Of a stretch of DNA of 20,080 bases, positions 17,228 to 20,080 are shown piece by piece. Under the pieces are notes generated by a model, which was not told the origin of the DNA, ran no database searches, and saw only the letters and a list, made by a program, of their open reading frames with translations. Within the stretch, counting starts at the first letter, position 1. Each line of letters opens with the position of its first letter. The DNA comes from Bacteroidales bacterium (lineage in GTDB: Bacteria; Bacteroidota; Bacteroidia; Bacteroidales; SMBSF39): the NCBI GenBank assembly GCA_021107685.1, contig JAIOSH010000582.1, positions 1 through 20,080 of the forward strand. The letters run 5' to 3'. The position numbers were made by a program, and so were the translations under genes.

Positions 17228-18232
17228 ATGATAAGAGTTGCTATTAACGGATTCGGGCGTATCGGAAGAATTACTTTTAGATTATTACAGAAAAATAAAA
17301 ATATTAGAGTTATTGCTATAAATGATTTAACAGATACCAATACTTTAGCTCACTTATTAAAATATGATTCTATTCACAGGCAATTTGACGGAGATATTAA
17401 AATCAATGAAAATCATTTTGAAGTAAACGGAAAAAAAATCAGGGTATTATTAGAAAAAAATCCTGAAAAATTACCTTGGTCAGAACTTGATATTGATATT
17501 GTAATTGAATCAACAGGGAAATTTATTACTAAAAAGGCTGCAATGAAGCATATTAAAGCCGGTGCAAAAAAAGTAATTATTTCAGCACCTGCCAAAGGTG
17601 AAAGCGATGATGTAAAGTATGTGGTTCTTGGTGTTAATGATTGGATAATAGATAAAAAAGATGTTATTATTTCAAATTCTTCCTGCACAACAAATAATGT
17701 CGCCCCATTGATAAAAATCCTTGATGAAAATTGGGGCATAGATAAAGGATTTATAACTACTGTTCATTCATACACCCGTGACCAAAATCTTTTAGATGCC
17801 CCTCATAATGATCTGAGAAGAGGTCGTGCAGCAGCATATTCAATTGTTCCAACAACAACAGGTGCAGCAAAAGCTGCTACTAAAATTTTTCCTCATCTGA
17901 AAAACAATCTCGGTGGTTGTGGAATTCGTGTTCCCGTACCTGATGGTTCCTTAACCGATTTAACCTGCACTTTAAAAAAATGCACAAGTGTTGAAGAAAT
18001 CAATGCTGCATTTAAACAAGCATCCAAAGGATGTTTAAAAGGTATTTTGCAATATACGGAAGACCCTATTGTTTCAATGGATATTCTTGGTAATACTCAT
18101 TCTGCAATTTTTGATGCGGAACTAACAGCAGTTTTAGGCGATAAAAATAAATTAATAAAAGTCGTTGCATGGTATGATAATGAAATGGGATATTCAGCGA
18201 GACTCATTGAATTGATTGAAAAGTTTGTTTAA
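17228..18232 (+). CDS. gap: Glyceraldehyde-3-phosphate dehydrogenase, type I
   Basis: 334 residues from ATG 17228 (MIRVAINGFGRIGR), the expected start. It converts glyceraldehyde-3-phosphate, phosphate and NAD+ to 1,3-bisphosphoglycerate in glycolysis and back in gluconeogenesis. Visible features are the Rossmann motif NGFGRIGR, D33 in INDLTD (typical of NAD+ preference), catalytic C153 in SNSSCTTN, H180 in TTVHSYTRDQ, and the substrate part DLRRGRAAAYSIVPTTTG. The C-terminal AWYDNEMGYSARL is standard. Odd points: the active-site helix reads SCTTNNVAP, with N157 where SCTTNCLAP usually has a second Cys, and the strand GGCGIRVPVPDGSLTDLT departs from the common RVPTPNVSVVDL. Activity should be kept, since the catalytic Cys, His and binding residues remain. 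Confidence 0.95.
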   Translation: MIRVAINGFGRIGRITFRLLQKNKNIRVIAINDLTDTNTLAHLLKYDSIHRQFDGDIKINENHFEVNGKKIRVLLEKNPEKLPWSELDIDIVIESTGKFITKKAAMKHIKAGAKKVIISAPAKGESDDVKYVVLGVNDWIIDKKDVIISNSSCTTNNVAPLIKILDENWGIDKGFITTVHSYTRDQNLLDAPHNDLRRGRAAAYSIVPTTTGAAKAATKIFPHLKNNLGGCGIRVPVPDGSLTDLTCTLKKCTSVEEINAAFKQASKGCLKGILQYTEDPIVSMDILGNTHSAIFDAELTAVLGDKNKLIKVVAWYDNEMGYSARLIELIEKFV

Positions 18233-18249
18233 TTGTTGAATGTGAAGCG

Positions 18250-18390
<141 letters not shown>

Positions 18391-18416
18391 ATTAATGACA
18401 ATTAATGGTTATTTTT

Positions 18417-18442
18417 CTCTGCGTCTTTGCGTCTCTGCGTTT
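18417..18442. repeat. Dispersed intergenic repeat (CTCTGCGTCTTTGCGTCTC type)
   Basis: CTCTGCGTCTTTGCGTCTC followed by TGCGTTT contains three imperfect copies of TCTGCGTCT or TTGCGTCTC. From memory, sequences of this form recur between genes in many Bacteroidetes and other environmental genomes, but I could not search for that. It lies 26 bases to the right of the heptamer array and does not code. Confidence 0.6.
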
Positions 18443-18505
18443 AATTCGGTAATCGGTAACAAAACTTCTCTATGAGTGAAATAAGTAGCCGCAGACAATA
18501 AGACA

Positions 18506-18535
18506 TTTGACATTAAAAATAAAATAGTACATTTG
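18506..18535 (+). promoter_or_regulatory. Promoter of the C1 peptidase: TTTG-N18-TACATTTG
   Basis: TTTG at 18506-18509 and TACATTTG at 18528-18535 fit the Bacteroidetes -33/-7 pair with an 18-base spacer. The leader of about 15-20 bases is A-rich (AAAAATTAAAAATTAAAAAA), as usual where Shine-Dalgarno sequences are absent. Confidence 0.6.
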
Positions 18536-18557
18536 TAAAAAATTAAAAATTAAAAAA

Positions 18558-19805
18558 ATGAAAAAGCTAACATTAACAATTTTATCAGTCTTGATTTTAT
18601 CAGGACTAAGTTCTTATGCTCAAGAACCACAAACAGACAAAGGAATGTTTATAGAGTATGAACCCAATTATTTCCTCAATTCCATATTAATGGATAATCG
18701 TGAAGTAGAGAAAAAATTTGAACGAAAGGAAGTTGACAAACGTTTTTTTATGGATCAGTCAGGTATGGATTTACCAATTAAAGTTGATCTATACGAACAA
18801 ATATGGCATACCCCAACAATTTCACAGGGAAAAGCCGGGACATGCTGGTGTTTTTCAACAATTTCCTTAATAGAATCGGAAGTGAAAAGACTATCAGGCA
18901 AGGAAGTTAAGATATCTGAAATATTTATTGTTTACTGGGAATATGTTGAAAAAGCCAAAGAATATGTTAAAACAAGAGGTAAATCATTATTTGCTCAGGG
19001 GTCGGAAGGAAATGCTGTTACTCGTATGTTTAAAATGTATGGCGCAGTACCTGAAAATGTTTACAATGGATTACTTCTTGGAAAAAAATACCATGACCAT
19101 TCAGATATGTATAAAGAAATGAATGATTATTTACATTCAATTAAGAAAGCCAATGCATGGAACGAAGAAGAAGTTATTGCCACTATTAAAGATATTATGA
19201 ATTTTTATATAGGAAGACCTCCCTCAGAATTTACTATAGAAGGGAAAAAATATACACCAAAAACTTATTTAACAGAGTATCTTAAAATTAATCCTGATGA
19301 TTATATTGAAATTCTTTCTTATATGCAGGAACCTTATTGGGAAAAAGTTGAATACAAAGTGCCTGATAACTGGTGGCATAGTAAAGAATACTATAATGTT
19401 CCTTTGGATGTATATATGGATATTGTAAAAAAAGCGATCCGAAATGGTTATACTATGAGCATAGGAGGTGATGTTTCAGAAGCAGGTTTTGTAAGGAAAA
19501 ATAATTGTGCTATGGTTCCCGGTTTTGACATTCCTTCTGAATATATTGATGAAAATGCCCGTCAGTTCCGATTCTCAAACAATAGCACAACCGATGACCA
19601 TGGAATGCATCTTATAGCTTACCTTGAAAAAGATGGAAAGGATTGGTATTTGATTAAAGATTCCAGTTCCGGCTCAAGAAAAAACGATGAAAACGCACCG
19701 GAATTCGGTTATTATTTTTTCCAGGATGATTACATAAAATTAAAAATGATGAATTTCACAATTCATAAAGACGCAGTAAAAGATATTATAAATAAATTTG
19801 AGTAA
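18558..19805 (+). CDS. Secreted C1B papain-like peptidase (bleomycin hydrolase / PepC type) with Asn-to-Asp change
   Basis: 415 residues. MKKLTLTILSVLILSGLSSY then AQ is a Sec signal peptide, so the enzyme acts outside the cytoplasm. Q90 (oxyanion hole) and catalytic C96 lie in SQGKAGTCWCFS; H348 lies in TDDHGMHLIAYL. The overall order and the long insert between C and H match the C1B family, which are aminopeptidases forming a hexameric barrel in known cases. The Asn that usually follows in a [KE]NSWG motif is replaced: the site reads WYLIKDSSSG with D368. Asp or Asn here orients the His, so activity may be reduced rather than lost. The gene has its own promoter and no operon partner. Homologous Bacteroidetes proteins are often annotated aminopeptidase or C1 family peptidase. 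Confidence 0.88.
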   Translation: MKKLTLTILSVLILSGLSSYAQEPQTDKGMFIEYEPNYFLNSILMDNREVEKKFERKEVDKRFFMDQSGMDLPIKVDLYEQIWHTPTISQGKAGTCWCFSTISLIESEVKRLSGKEVKISEIFIVYWEYVEKAKEYVKTRGKSLFAQGSEGNAVTRMFKMYGAVPENVYNGLLLGKKYHDHSDMYKEMNDYLHSIKKANAWNEEEVIATIKDIMNFYIGRPPSEFTIEGKKYTPKTYLTEYLKINPDDYIEILSYMQEPYWEKVEYKVPDNWWHSKEYYNVPLDVYMDIVKKAIRNGYTMSIGGDVSEAGFVRKNNCAMVPGFDIPSEYIDENARQFRFSNNSTTDDHGMHLIAYLEKDGKDWYLIKDSSSGSRKNDENAPEFGYYFFQDDYIKLKMMNFTIHKDAVKDIINKFE

Positions 19806-20080
19806 ATGGTTTATCTGATGATAAAATGATTTAATGATAAAATGATAGAATGATAAAATATGTGAATATCATAACTTGCTAAAACCAGCGATGGTCAAAA
19901 AAATTCGCAAGTTTACCCTGTAATGAAATGTATCAGGGGATACTTAAATTATTTGGAAAAATTGTTAAATTGCTACATTGTTATAACTTGTCCCGTTTAC
20001 TCAGCGATTTTTTATTTATAATTGATTATTGTCTATTGATTGTTATAAAATTGTTATTCAACATGATATATAAATTGTTA
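19806..20080. other. Non-coding tail of the window
   Basis: 275 bases at the right edge with no supported gene. It contains the 16-base tandem repeat at 19819-19859 and AT-rich direct repeats of the AAATTGTTA type (such as GTTAAATTGCTACATTGTTA near 19963-19982). No TAnnTTTG element with good spacing and no terminator hairpin is visible. Confidence 0.6.
19819..19859. repeat. 16-bp tandem repeat, three copies (TGATAAAAT core)
   Basis: TGATAAAAT begins at 19819, 19835 and 19851, an exact period of 16 bases, with variable joins. It starts 14 bases after the C1 peptidase stop codon. Confidence 0.75.

Overview
The window looks like a chromosomal piece from an AT-rich member of the Bacteroidetes (Bacteroidia or a relative). 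Signs of this are promoters of the TAnnTTTG type with no Shine-Dalgarno sequences, Sec-exported TPR-CHAT and C1-peptidase proteins with A-rich leaders, parallel beta-helix surface modules of the kind this phylum exports, and a guaB / triple peptidyl-prolyl isomerase / moxR arrangement. No rRNA, tRNA, transposase, integrase or CRISPR array was seen.

Layout. (1) 1-2713, minus strand: a two-gene unit of secreted proteins. A small exported protein (2713-2161) is broken by a +1 frameshift directly behind its start codon. A large GH5-like glycosidase with a C-terminal beta-helix (2136 to beyond the left edge) follows 24 bases later. (2) 3020-6346, plus: a 1108-residue signal peptide-TPR-CHAT-transmembrane protein, a caspase-like protease candidate facing the periplasm, followed by a hairpin. 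(3) 6560-8656: a lipoprotein S9 (DPP4/acylaminoacyl peptidase-like) peptidase. (4) 8749-10218: guaB, IMP dehydrogenase. (5) 10393-15704: a likely operon for outer-membrane protein folding: a large two-domain parvulin, a small lipoprotein with a degenerate parvulin fold and a TTG start, a SurA-type parvulin, and a MoxR AAA+ ATPase. (6) 15719-17092, minus: an M20 dipeptidase, tail to tail with moxR and back to back with gap. (7) 17228-18232: a type I glyceraldehyde-3-phosphate dehydrogenase with an altered active-site helix. (8) 18233-18557: a repeat-bearing intergenic region with a heptamer array and a TCTGCGTCTTTGCGTC-type repeat. (9) 18558-19805: a secreted C1B (bleomycin hydrolase-like) peptidase whose catalytic Asn position reads Asp. 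(10) 19806-20080: non-coding, with a short 16-bp tandem repeat.

How the genes fit together. Most of the window is envelope biology: export and folding (the parvulins, probably with MoxR as an assembly ATPase), periplasmic or outer-membrane peptide breakdown (S9 and C1 peptidases, with M20 finishing peptides in the cytoplasm), and polysaccharide attack outside the cell (GH5-like). guaB and gap are housekeeping genes. The most system-like item is the membrane-anchored TPR-CHAT protein. No partner or substrate can be assigned from its neighbours, so I do not claim a new defence or death system. Most starts and domain calls are secure; the frameshifted gene, the repeats and the promoters need outside checks.
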